A DNA stretch of 50,180 nt from assembly GCA_022361455.1 (NCBI GenBank), contig JAKSAW010000367.1:1-50180 (forward strand), in the 5' to 3' direction. The notes beneath the pieces were generated by a model. That model saw only the letters and a list, made by a program, of their open reading frames with translations, was not told the origin of the DNA and searched no databases. This document shows, one piece after another, positions 1 to 8,449 of the stretch (the first letter of the stretch is position 1; each line of letters opens with the position of its first letter). The DNA comes from Pseudomonadales bacterium. Lineage in GTDB: Bacteria > Pseudomonadota > Gammaproteobacteria > Pseudomonadales > Ketobacteraceae. The position numbers were made by a program, and so were the translations under genes.

Positions 1-1
1 C

Positions 2-736
2 ATGGAAGCAAAGGTGATCTATGACGATCAGCATCAGTGGATTCTTTTTGGGCGTGATCCTGAAAAACCAGACAACCTGATCGATACCAATCAATTTATG
101 ATAGTGAGTGGTCGCGAAGCCATTATTTTGGACCCAGGTGGTATTGAATTGTTTGCCCCCATGTTGGCAGCAGTGCTCAAATTTGTACCTGTAGAAAATA
201 TTCGTTATTTGTTTTCTTCACACCAAGACCCCGACATTATTTCTTCGTTAGGTCTATGGGATGAAGTGCTACGCGGTTGCACATTACACTGTCCTTGGTT
301 GTGGGAAGGTTTTGTGCGCCATTTTGGTATGAATAATATTGGCTTTGCTCCTATTCGAGATGAAGGTGGTAGTGTTCGTGTTGGTGATACCGAATTGCAG
401 TTTATTCCTGCGCACTATTTACACTCCTCTGGCAATTTCCATGTCTACGACCCTAAATCAAAAATTTACTTTTCTGGCGATGTTGGGGCGGCTTTAGAAG
501 ATCCAGGGGCGCCTTTAGACGTTGATGATTTTGAGGCGCATATACCCAAAATGGAAGGTTTTCATAAGCGTTGGATGCCTTCAAATACAGCGAAACAAGA
601 TTGGATTAAGCGGGTGCGTCAACTGGATATCGAAATCCTAGCACCGCAACATGGTCGAATGTTCCGTGGTGAAAATGTGACTAAGTTTCTCGATTGGTTT
701 GAGCAACTCAAAGTTGGCTCAGCAGTCCAAGGATAG
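2..736 (+). CDS. Flavodiiron-type (ODP) metallo-beta-lactamase fold protein
   Basis: A 244-residue protein with the beta-lactamase fold and the ligand set of the di-iron domain of flavodiiron proteins, not the usual HxHxDH zinc motif. Candidate ligands are H74, D76, D78, H141, D160 and H217. The spacings 78 to 141 (63) and 141 to 160 (19) match those known for flavodiiron proteins, with Asp where Glu is usual in H-x-E-x-D. No flavodoxin domain follows, so it resembles the stand-alone 'oxygen-binding di-iron' proteins. By family knowledge it may bind or sense O2 or NO; the function here is inferred. The first ATG is at base 2, so the ribosome site lies outside the window and the true start could be upstream. 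Its last 18 bases overlap the convergent tatD gene. Confidence 0.8.
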   Translation: MEAKVIYDDQHQWILFGRDPEKPDNLIDTNQFMIVSGREAIILDPGGIELFAPMLAAVLKFVPVENIRYLFSSHQDPDIISSLGLWDEVLRGCTLHCPWLWEGFVRHFGMNNIGFAPIRDEGGSVRVGDTELQFIPAHYLHSSGNFHVYDPKSKIYFSGDVGAALEDPGAPLDVDDFEAHIPKMEGFHKRWMPSNTAKQDWIKRVRQLDIEILAPQHGRMFRGENVTKFLDWFEQLKVGSAVQG

Positions 737-1510
737 CTGAAAGCAAGCGGTCGTATTGCGGCGGGTGTGCGCTATAAAATCGGCTTCATCTTGTTGTCGC
801 AGTTTTGCAATGGTTTTAGCAATATGCGGCAAGTACTTTGGTTCGTTGCGTCGTGATTTGGGTTTCGGCTTCAAATCACGAGGTAGTAAGTAGGGGCCAT
901 CAGTTTCAATCAATATGCGATTGTCGGGAATGTAAGTCACCAATTGCTGTAATTCTTGGCCACGCCTTTCATCGCATACCCAACCAGTAATACCGACATA
1001 AAGATCTAAATCTAAATAGGCTTTTAGGGCTTGCTCATTTCCGGTAAAACAGTGAATAACACCACCTGTTAGTTGGTCGCGATGTTCTTTTAAAATTGCA
1101 ATTTGTGTGTCAAAGGCATCACGCTCATGTAAAAAAACGGGCTTTTGCGCGTCGCCTGCAAGTTCAAGTTGTTCGTTAAAGGCTTTTATCTGCGCTGGTC
1201 GGGGTGAAAAGCCGCGATTAAAGTCTAAACCTGTTTCACCGCTCGCCACGACCTTATCCTGTTGCAGTAGCTCTTTGATGCTTGCGCTAACTTCTGCATT
1301 CCAATTGGAAGAGTAATGGGGGTGAACACCGGCCGTTGAAAACAAAGTTTGTGGATGATCCTGGCATAGAGCCAAAGCATTTTCAGTACACTGCAGCTGC
1401 GTACCCGTCACTATCATGTGAGTAACGCCAGCAGATAATGCGTTATTGATACATTCAGTGATGTCTTCACGAAATGCTTTATCAGTGAAATTAATGCCAA
1501 TATCTATCAC
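719..1510 (-). CDS. tatD: TatD family metal-dependent hydrolase/DNase
   Basis: A 263-residue TIM-barrel metallohydrolase. The N-terminus (MIDIGINFTD) is of the TatD type rather than the DSHCHLD type of YcfH/YjjV. Family signatures follow: AGVHPHY, GETGLDF, HCFTG and ETDGPYL, supplying the expected His, Glu and Asp metal ligands. Known TatD proteins are cytoplasmic 3'-5' exonucleases acting on single-stranded or damaged DNA and RNA. The start codon is GTG. It is transcribed convergently with the di-iron protein and their C-terminal codons overlap by 18 bases, so neither has a private terminator between them. Confidence 0.92.
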   Translation of the reverse strand: MIDIGINFTDKAFREDITECINNALSAGVTHMIVTGTQLQCTENALALCQDHPQTLFSTAGVHPHYSSNWNAEVSASIKELLQQDKVVASGETGLDFNRGFSPRPAQIKAFNEQLELAGDAQKPVFLHERDAFDTQIAILKEHRDQLTGGVIHCFTGNEQALKAYLDLDLYVGITGWVCDERRGQELQQLVTYIPDNRILIETDGPYLLPRDLKPKPKSRRNEPKYLPHIAKTIAKLRQQDEADFIAHTRRNTTACFQLSLDC

Positions 1511-1577
1511 ACTAGTTGCCCCTTTAATTGGAGCGCTTAGTTTAATGGCACTAGCTTGAATAGCAACTGCCTAAGAT

Positions 1578-2792
1578 CTAGCTCAATAGTGAGGTCATTA
1601 CATGCATGGCCCAACGTAAGCCTTCGATATAGGCTTTTTCCAGAATCTCTTCGGTAAGATTAAGGGGTTCCAACTCTTGCCAATTTATTCTCCCCCACTC
1701 ACCTTGTTCGTGGTGGATGACGGCTTGAAGTAGCAGGCCAGCAGGGCCCCCGAAGTTGAGTAATGCTTCACTGACTTCTTTTTCCAGGGGCAATGTGCTC
1801 AGGATGGTTTCTTTTTCTTGATCAAAGAAAGCATCCACTGAAGAAAACAAGCCAACCGTGAATAGCATGTCCGGGCTTTCTAACTTTAATTCTCGAGCGA
1901 CATAATCCAACATTTTTGCGCGTGTCAGTGTTAGATAGAGTAGCTCTGAGGGTTTGTCAGCGAGCTTGGAAAGCGCAATGATACTGGCCCAACTTTTTAG
2001 TTTTTCAAGGCCTAGCAACACAATGGCTTTTTGTAAACTATCGACTTTGCTGGTCATGCCATACTGCGCGCTGTTAATGATTTTGAGCAGTTTGACACTT
2101 AAGGATGGATCATTAGTAAGGCTGTTCTCGAGATCTTTGACGGTAACATCAGGGTTCTGCAAATCTGCCAGCAGTCGCATAACGACTAATTTGTTAGCAG
2201 GTAATACGGTCCCTTCAACGATTTGTGGGCGGCAAAGAAAATAACCTTGAAATAGCGAACACCCAAGGGATTGGCATTGAGAAAACGTCTGATAGTCTTC
2301 GACTTTTTCAGCGAGAATTGTTTTACCCAGTGGGCGCAGTTTCTCCATTAAGCTTTCCAGCTTGTTGCCTTTAACTGCAAGTACATCGATTTTGATGATA
2401 TCTGCTAAATCCACCAGCGCCTGTTTGGAATCATCGTATTCAAAGTCATCCAGTGCAATGGTATAGCCTTTTGCTTTTAAGGCGCTAACCGCTGTTAGGA
2501 CTTCATTGTCGGCTTCCACATCTTCGAGTATTTCGATCACGACTGAATCTGCCTCGAAAGGCGGAGGTGACAGTATCCAGTTACGCGGAAAGTTAATATA
2601 AGCTGAGCCGCCTTCTACGGATTTAGCCAATCCCACTTCGGAAAAAGCGTTGAGCACGACTTCGGTAGTGGCTTGATCTGGATCGAAGCGGTGATCTTGC
2701 GTCGCTGGGCGAAATAGCAGTTCGTAGCCTTCTACACCGAGTTTCTCGTTATATATGGGCTGTCGAGCAAATAAGGGTTGAGTGTCTGACAT
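1578..2792 (-). CDS. EAL-HDOD (YuxH-type) signalling protein
   Basis: A 404-residue cytoplasmic protein with an N-terminal EAL-like domain (about 1-200) and a C-terminal HDOD domain (about 200-400). The EAL part keeps several acidic positions (YELLFRP, EILED, ALDDFEYD, IKIDV, EKVED) but the EAL triplet reads ELL and the DDFGTG loop is altered. It is therefore probably a non-hydrolytic c-di-GMP or protein interaction domain. HDOD signatures include DPSLSVKLLKIINSA and the helical C-terminus. Members of this family affect motility and biofilm in other gammaproteobacteria. It is divergent from cheV across a 220-base gap, which fits a motility-related role; that link is inferred. Confidence 0.85.
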   Translation of the reverse strand: MSDTQPLFARQPIYNEKLGVEGYELLFRPATQDHRFDPDQATTEVVLNAFSEVGLAKSVEGGSAYINFPRNWILSPPPFEADSVVIEILEDVEADNEVLTAVSALKAKGYTIALDDFEYDDSKQALVDLADIIKIDVLAVKGNKLESLMEKLRPLGKTILAEKVEDYQTFSQCQSLGCSLFQGYFLCRPQIVEGTVLPANKLVVMRLLADLQNPDVTVKDLENSLTNDPSLSVKLLKIINSAQYGMTSKVDSLQKAIVLLGLEKLKSWASIIALSKLADKPSELLYLTLTRAKMLDYVARELKLESPDMLFTVGLFSSVDAFFDQEKETILSTLPLEKEVSEALLNFGGPAGLLLQAVIHHEQGEWGRINWQELEPLNLTEEILEKAYIEGLRWAMHVMTSLLS

Positions 2793-3012
2793 TCAATAAA
2801 CTACCAAAAAACTGCGTGACTCTTCTTAAATTGTAGCACTGAACCTCGTATCTACGGCTGAATATCAGTGTTTGTTTGGTATTAGTTTTCTATATTTTAG
2901 AGTGATTTGTTATATCGTCTAGGTTACTACGGTTAACCAAGCACCGACACTGCAGGCTCGTCTACACTTCAAGCATGAGCTTTAGTGACAGTATTTTGGA
3001 GTAACTAATCAC

Positions 3013-3957
3013 ATGGCAGGGATCTTAGACACGGTTGACCAGCGCACTCAATTGGTTGGCGAAAACCGGCTTGAAATCTTAATGTTTCAATTATCGCGAG
3101 GGCAAACTTTTGCGATTAATGTGTTTAAGATTCAAGAAGTTCAACAGATGCCAAAACTGACGGTTATTCCCGATAGTCATCCTGCCGTGGTGGGTGTCAC
3201 GCATACCCGTGGCCGTACCATTCCTGTGATCGATTTGAGTCGTGCCATCGGCATGCCTCCGTTAACAGATACCTCTAACTGTAACGTGATCATTGCTGAA
3301 TATAATATGACTATTCAGGCTTTTATGGTTAAAAGCGTCGATCGTATTATTAACTTAAATTGGGGTGATATTTTGCCTCCGCCTAAAGGCGCTGGGCGCA
3401 ATCATTACTTAACAGCCATCACTCGTGTCGATGGAAAGGTTGTGGAAGTGATTGATGTGGAAAAAGTTCTGCAGGAAATATCTCCTTATAACTCTGCACT
3501 TAGTGAAGGTACCCTGGATGATGATATCCACTCCCTATCGGATGGGTTGATGTTGCTATCTGTTGATGACTCCATGGTGGGCATTGCCCAAGTGGAAGAT
3601 ACCGCAAAGCAAATTGGTGTGGGTGTTTATAAGTGTCAAGATGGCGCCAAAGCGTTGCAGATGTTGCAAGGTTGGGCGAATAGTGGTGAGGACCTTTGCA
3701 AGAAGCTGGTATGTGTGGTTACGGATGCTGAAATGCCAGAAATGGATGGTTATATGCTAACGGCGGAAATTCGTAAGGATCCTCGATTATGCGATTTGCC
3801 TGTTATATTGCACACATCCTTAAGCGGTAGTTTCAACAAGGCCATGGTTGAAAAGGTGGGTTGTGATGACTTCTTGTCAAAGTTTGAACCCGACCAATTA
3901 GCCTCGACCTTGCAAAAGTGGGTAAAAAGCTACCGAGAGAAATACCCAGTCGATTGA
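3013..3957 (+). CDS. cheV: Chemotaxis coupling protein CheV (CheW-REC)
   Basis: A 314-residue fusion of an N-terminal CheW domain (about 15-165) and a C-terminal receiver domain (about 178-308). The CheW part shows the typical run FAINVFKIQEVQ and the HTRGRTIPVIDL core. The receiver has the acidic pair in SVDDSMV, the phospho-acceptor Asp in VVTDAEMPEMDG, the T/S in LHTSLSG and the Lys in LSKFEP, so it should be phosphorylated by CheA. CheV couples receptors to CheA and is thought to serve adaptation or as a phosphate sink. No other canonical che gene is in the window, so it is an orphan locus. Start ATG has TTGGAGTAACTAATCAC upstream, with GGAG as ribosome site. Confidence 0.95.
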   Translation: MAGILDTVDQRTQLVGENRLEILMFQLSRGQTFAINVFKIQEVQQMPKLTVIPDSHPAVVGVTHTRGRTIPVIDLSRAIGMPPLTDTSNCNVIIAEYNMTIQAFMVKSVDRIINLNWGDILPPPKGAGRNHYLTAITRVDGKVVEVIDVEKVLQEISPYNSALSEGTLDDDIHSLSDGLMLLSVDDSMVGIAQVEDTAKQIGVGVYKCQDGAKALQMLQGWANSGEDLCKKLVCVVTDAEMPEMDGYMLTAEIRKDPRLCDLPVILHTSLSGSFNKAMVEKVGCDDFLSKFEPDQLASTLQKWVKSYREKYPVD

Positions 3958-4000
3958 TAGTATCTATCCAGCAAAAATTCGTACCTATCTTGCGTAAATG

Positions 4001-4462
4001 CTACTCACAGCATGGATTGAATTCAGCTGCTAATCCATCGATGCGTTTTTTGTTCGCGCCCAAATCAGAATAACCCAAGCGTGAAGCCGACCGCATGTGA
4101 ACTTCGGCGTTAGTGATAACGAATTCCACATCATCGACAAATCCCATTAAGCTCGATTCAAACTCTGCCCTGACGTAGCCGTTCTGTTCGGATACCACTT
4201 TGACATTATCTTTTGATTTAAGGATCGAGAGTAATTTGTTCTGCGCGTCGGCGCTGTTTCCTTTATAGGACCAAGGCGAAACTTTGTGGTCAGCCGACGT
4301 TTCGTAGCTGCTGACACAATTTGGGGAACTGGGGCAGGGCGCGAGCTTATTATCTTGAATACCAAGATTTTCTGGTGGGCTACCAGCACATGCTGATAAG
4401 CCAATCGTCAAGCACATTAGTGAAAGCTTTAAACTCTTTTGACCTCTGTCAATGGAACTCAT
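4001..4462 (-). CDS. DUF1499 lipoprotein
   Basis: A 153-residue protein with an N-terminal lipoprotein signal (lipobox LSAC, Cys25) and a DUF1499 domain beginning with the family signature CPSSPNCVSS. I chose the second of two adjacent ATGs because GGGGG lies five bases before it; a longer reading frame to 4534 exists but would bury the signal peptide. It should be anchored to the inner or outer membrane facing the periplasm. The biochemical role of DUF1499 is not known. It is divergent from ompW. Confidence 0.8.
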   Translation of the reverse strand: MSSIDRGQKSLKLSLMCLTIGLSACAGSPPENLGIQDNKLAPCPSSPNCVSSYETSADHKVSPWSYKGNSADAQNKLLSILKSKDNVKVVSEQNGYVRAEFESSLMGFVDDVEFVITNAEVHMRSASRLGYSDLGANKKRIDGLAAEFNPCCE

Positions 4463-4610
4463 CATAACCCCCGTAGTGAAATTCAAACCCTTGTATGAAT
4501 TGATGTATGTCAGTTTTATTAAGCGGTCTGACAATAAACTGGAGCTTACACGATGTGGGGGTTAATAGCACATTGTTGAAGAGTTGTTTTAGTTTTGGAG
4601 AGAACGCGTT

Positions 4611-5285
4611 ATGAAATTAGTAAAAAAAGTTTTGGCACCGGTAGCTGTATCAATGGTTGCAATGGGCGTTGGTCAGGCTATGGCCTATGAAGCTGGGGAC
4701 ATTGTTATTCGTGGCGGTTATGCGTCAGTAAATCCTGATTCAACTAGTGACGATGTGTTTCCTGATGTATTGGGCAGCAATAGAAAAGTCGAAGCGGATG
4801 ACGGCTCAGCGCTAGGTATCAGCTTAACTTATATGCTTGATGCGAACCTAGGTATTGAGGTTCTAGCAGCAACACCATTTAAGCACGACATTCAGGGTGC
4901 AGGCGAACTATCTGGTGAAGATATTGGTGAAACCAAGCACCTACCACCTACTGTTAGCTTACAATACAACGTTGGCGTTAGTGACACTGTAAACGTGTAT
5001 GCCGGTATTGGTATTAACTACACTGTGTTCTTTAGTGAAGATACTTCAGAACTGACTGATCTTTTAGGTGTTGATACCGACCTTGAGCTAGATGATTCTT
5101 GGGGCTTGGCATTCTCTGCAGGTGTTGATTATAAAATCGATGATAACTGGGGCGTGAACGCAGGCGTTTACATGATTGACATCGATTCAGAAGCGACTTT
5201 AGAAGCAGAAGGTGTTGGCACCGACAAATTCGACGTTGAAATCGATCCAATGGTTTATCGTTTAAACGTTGTTTATAAGCTGTAA
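4611..5285 (+). CDS. ompW: OmpW family outer-membrane protein
   Basis: A 224-residue protein with a clear signal peptide ending in GQAMA and a mature part that starts YEAGDIVIRGGYASV, typical of the OmpW eight-stranded barrel. The C-terminal strand ends in YRLNVVYKL. OmpW forms a narrow hydrophobic channel in the outer membrane and is often induced by stress or oxygen shifts. The start follows GGAGAGAACGCGTT. A strong intrinsic terminator follows immediately, so it is probably a single-gene unit. Confidence 0.93.
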   Translation: MKLVKKVLAPVAVSMVAMGVGQAMAYEAGDIVIRGGYASVNPDSTSDDVFPDVLGSNRKVEADDGSALGISLTYMLDANLGIEVLAATPFKHDIQGAGELSGEDIGETKHLPPTVSLQYNVGVSDTVNVYAGIGINYTVFFSEDTSELTDLLGVDTDLELDDSWGLAFSAGVDYKIDDNWGVNAGVYMIDIDSEATLEAEGVGTDKFDVEIDPMVYRLNVVYKL

Positions 5286-5304
5286 TCTCTTATAAAGAAG
5301 TTTT

Positions 5305-5332
5305 AAGGCCAGCCATTCGGTTGGCCTTTTTT
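5305..5332 (+). terminator. Rho-independent terminator after ompW
   Basis: A 10-bp stem (AAGGCCAGCC with GGTTGGCCTT, one G-U pair), a 4-base ATTC loop and a T run. It starts 20 bases after the ompW stop codon. Confidence 0.9.
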
Positions 5333-5356
5333 ATTTTTAGTGATAATTTGCTTAGC

Positions 5357-5983
5357 ATGCCTGATCATGCTGACACCAACTTTCATACCGAAACTAGTTC
5401 TTCCTCTGTAACGCGCTCATTTATCGGCTTACCGTTAGCAGATGAATTAAGTCGTGCGATTTCATTTCGCGTCAAACCATTGCAACTTGCCCATAAAGCG
5501 CAACTCAATGACGGCAGTATTCGTTGGATTCCTCCAGAAAATTGGCATATTACCCTGGCGTTTTTGGGTGATCAGCCATTTAGTCTACTTGAGCAATTAC
5601 ACCAAGATTTAACGAAAGTCTGTGATAACACCTTTGCTTTTTCTGCAGACCTAATTTCTCTTGCCAAATTTCCAGACGCTAAGTCTCGTATTATTGCTGC
5701 GCTGGTTGAACCTTGTGATTCTCTATTAATGTTGCAAACGGCGGTCAGTGAATTGTGTGATCAGCGAGGCATTACCTTAGATCAGCGCAAGTTCAAGCCT
5801 CATATCACTTTGGCTCGTTTAAAGCGTGGTAGTGAGCAAGCGGATTTTGATTCTGTGCTCGATCAATCATGGCAGCAATCGGCAACATGGAATCGTGTAA
5901 TGCTTTATGGGAGTCGTTTAACCCCTGGGGGGAGTGTTTACCAGTCGTTGAGCCAATTTGCCCTCTCTGTGCCTTCTAATTGA
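5357..5983 (+). CDS. thpR: RNA 2',3'-cyclic phosphodiesterase (2H family)
   Basis: A 208-residue 2H phosphoesterase. The two catalytic HxTx motifs are HITL at 64-67 and HITL at 149-152. Family members hydrolyse 2',3'-cyclic phosphate ends of RNA and can ligate tRNA halves in vitro. I start at the ATG at 5357. A reading frame opening upstream at a TTG would begin inside the ompW terminator. About 20 Ser/Thr-rich residues precede the conserved RSFIGLPL. No strong Shine-Dalgarno is visible, so translation may be weak. Confidence 0.88.
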   Translation: MPDHADTNFHTETSSSSVTRSFIGLPLADELSRAISFRVKPLQLAHKAQLNDGSIRWIPPENWHITLAFLGDQPFSLLEQLHQDLTKVCDNTFAFSADLISLAKFPDAKSRIIAALVEPCDSLLMLQTAVSELCDQRGITLDQRKFKPHITLARLKRGSEQADFDSVLDQSWQQSATWNRVMLYGSRLTPGGSVYQSLSQFALSVPSN

Positions 5984-6077
5984 CCATTTTGCCCCTGATT
6001 TGAGACGCTTCAACTGTTCACAGCGTCAACTTACTTGCTAGAATTCCAGCTCTTTAATTTGATGCCGAGAGCTAACC

Positions 6078-6878
6078 ATGTCTGAACGTGTTCTGTATAA
6101 GGTAGAAGGGGATATTGCTTTTGTATCCCTGAATCGTCCCAAGAAATATAACGGGCTCGATATTGCCATGTTCGAAGCGCTGGTTAAAACCGCAAAGAAA
6201 ATACGCAAAGACCGTTCTATTCGCGCTGTTATTTTGTCAGGTGAAGGTAAGAACTTTAGTTCGGGATTAGATATTGGCGACCTAAAAAAGAATCCCCTGT
6301 TAATCGGCAAGCTGTTGGTTAAACCTGGCGTGCGCTATACCAATTTAGTACAAGAAGCTGCTTGGTGTTGGCGTGAGCTTCCTGTTCCTGTGATCGCCAT
6401 CATTCAAGGCAAGTGTTACGGCGGTGGTTTGCAAATTGCGCTTGGTGCAGATTTTCGTATCACCAAGCCAGATGCAGAGTTTTCAGTATTAGAAGTCAAA
6501 TGGGGACTCATTCCTGATATGACCTGTAGTGTGACTTTTAGAGAAGTTATTTCAATTGATTTGGCGAAAGAGTTAGCAATGACTGGTCGACTCTTTTCGG
6601 GTGTCGAAGCCAAAGAAATGGGCATTGTTTCTTATGTGTCAGATGATCCCATGCCGGACGCACTCGCACTTGCCCAAGAAATTTCAGCTCGCTCTCCCGA
6701 TGCAGTATCCGCTGCCAAGCAATTATTCAATAGTACCTGGGTGGCAGATGATAAAGAGGCATTGAATATCGAAACTAAAATTCAAAAGAAATTACTGGGT
6801 CGCTGGAATCAAATAGCCGCGGCGAGTAAAAATCTTATGGATAAGCCTTTGAAGTATCGTAAACGTAAATTTGGCTAA
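6078..6878 (+). CDS. Crotonase / enoyl-CoA hydratase-isomerase family protein
   Basis: A 266-residue crotonase-fold protein with the oxyanion-hole segments GEGKNFSSGLDIG and GKCYGGGLQIALGADFRI. At the place of the first catalytic Glu of rat enoyl-CoA hydratase (GGGxE) this protein has Gln (GGGLQ). The second Glu seems kept in VLEVKWGLIP. One Glu is the pattern of isomerase-like crotonases, so a hydratase label should be treated with caution. It would act on acyl-CoA in the cytoplasm. It is convergent with the PepSY protein gene and overlaps it by four bases. Confidence 0.85.
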   Translation: MSERVLYKVEGDIAFVSLNRPKKYNGLDIAMFEALVKTAKKIRKDRSIRAVILSGEGKNFSSGLDIGDLKKNPLLIGKLLVKPGVRYTNLVQEAAWCWRELPVPVIAIIQGKCYGGGLQIALGADFRITKPDAEFSVLEVKWGLIPDMTCSVTFREVISIDLAKELAMTGRLFSGVEAKEMGIVSYVSDDPMPDALALAQEISARSPDAVSAAKQLFNSTWVADDKEALNIETKIQKKLLGRWNQIAAASKNLMDKPLKYRKRKFG

Positions 6879-8449
6879 TGGCCGGTTGCTTCGGGCTGCA
6901 CTGGCAACTCAGTCCCAGCATGAGGGCTAGAGGTTGGCTGGGACACTCTTGCTTTCTTTTTGCGTTTCAGTTTCATAACAACACCAAGCACACCGAGTAA
7001 GAATGTAATTACCAGTACTACGACAACGATAATGTCACGCTGCTCTCTGTCCATAAACGCGCGAAGAAAATTCCATTTGTGCAAGATCGAGAATGATAAA
7101 CCTTCATAGCGTTGCGAATCTACCAAGTGATCTACCAGAATACCTGTTCGAGGGTCTACAAAGATACGATCGTCTCTTTGGGTATCTGCAGTGATTTTCC
7201 ATACCGGTAGACGCTTGTTCCTAAAGTCATATTCAGGTCCAAAACGCGTAATACGCTCTATGGTTGTAGAATGGTTTTCAGGTAGTGCCAAATAATTGAG
7301 TACAAGATGGTTAGCAAGTTGAGAATCATTTAATTCGGGGGTGGAGTCGTTGCTAACCGGAATGTAGATAGCGCTTTTCTCTTTGCTTACACCATCGAAT
7401 CGTTGATTTCTGATTTTTTGTGGTGAGTGATGTTGATGAGCACTATGATCTGCTGACTTTGAAGATTTTTCTCTAGCAAGACTAGTTCTAAAGTACAGCC
7501 TTTCATCGTGGCTAATGAGTGAAAAGCTATTTAGTGATTGACCTGAGATGGTATCAATATCGATATTAAAATTGTTGGGGATATTTTGTAAAGCAATGGG
7601 TTTTCCGAGCCTCATGCCTCGTAAATTTTCACCATACTCGTGTTGAATCAGGTGATAAATACCGCTAATAGAAAAGCCAAGTAATGGTAAAAACACTATC
7701 CAAGCGGTTACTCGGTGCCAACGTCGGGCACCGCTGTCAAAACGCTTGCGTTTAATACCCTGCATCATTACTAAACCCATCAGTAATAATGCAGTTAGAG
7801 CTAATAATAGAAGGCTAAGAATAGCGACTCGTAGCAGCGAGTATTCATTAAGCCAGGACCATGTGTGTAAAGCTTGAAAAACTGATTGTAGAGACCGTTT
7901 CCAGTCGTTATTTAAGCTCGCTAATGCATTAGTTTCGGTATAAACGTAGGCTGATAGGTTCTCATCGCTAGCAAATGTTACTTTATAAACGGGAATTAAG
8001 CGGTTTACCCATGGGTAGGTTTCACTAAACTCAGTGATAAATTCTATTGATTTAATGTCAGTGTCTAAGCCCGTGTAGTAACGGGCCAGCCAAGCGGCTT
8101 GCTCTTTATCGTAATCAACAAGCTCATTTAAGGTATCAAGCGAAAAATAACGTCTTGGCTGCGTTTCACTAGTCGTTATCTGTAGTAACGGGCCCCCTTG
8201 TGAAGGGACCACTTTAGTGATAATTGCCTGGTCAATTCCACTTGCCTTGATAGCTTGTGGTACAGCAGCGACTTGGTTTTTATCAACAACCATAGAGGGC
8301 GGCATAAATCTTGTTGATTGTGGGCCGGTCCATACCATAATGGGGTGAGTTAAGGCTGAGATGACAAAGGTGAACAGTGCTATTGCACCCAGCCATGCCA
8401 GTGATTGATGTCCTTGACGAGCCCATTTAATCAACGTGTGTTTTGCCAT
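6875..8449 (-). CDS. PepSY-associated inner-membrane protein (PiuB-like)
   Basis: A 524-residue membrane protein with four apparent transmembrane segments (about 18-35, 205-230, 246-270 and 470-495), separated by large periplasmic PepSY-like stretches. This is the layout of PiuB-type proteins linked to TonB receptors, several of which are thought to be ferric-siderophore reductases. A His-rich patch (HSAHQHH) lies near residues 335-345 between the third and fourth segments. Its start overlaps the receptor's stop codon as TAATG, so translation is coupled. A role in reducing or releasing imported metal is inferred from context. Confidence 0.85.
   Translation of the reverse strand: MAKHTLIKWARQGHQSLAWLGAIALFTFVISALTHPIMVWTGPQSTRFMPPSMVVDKNQVAAVPQAIKASGIDQAIITKVVPSQGGPLLQITTSETQPRRYFSLDTLNELVDYDKEQAAWLARYYTGLDTDIKSIEFITEFSETYPWVNRLIPVYKVTFASDENLSAYVYTETNALASLNNDWKRSLQSVFQALHTWSWLNEYSLLRVAILSLLLLALTALLLMGLVMMQGIKRKRFDSGARRWHRVTAWIVFLPLLGFSISGIYHLIQHEYGENLRGMRLGKPIALQNIPNNFNIDIDTISGQSLNSFSLISHDERLYFRTSLAREKSSKSADHSAHQHHSPQKIRNQRFDGVSKEKSAIYIPVSNDSTPELNDSQLANHLVLNYLALPENHSTTIERITRFGPEYDFRNKRLPVWKITADTQRDDRIFVDPRTGILVDHLVDSQRYEGLSFSILHKWNFLRAFMDREQRDIIVVVVLVITFLLGVLGVVMKLKRKKKARVSQPTSSPHAGTELPVQPEATGH

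Noticed and set aside
4147..4404. Reading frame inside the DUF1499 gene
   Set aside because: Same strand, different frame, no domain and no ribosome site; a shadow of the lipoprotein gene.
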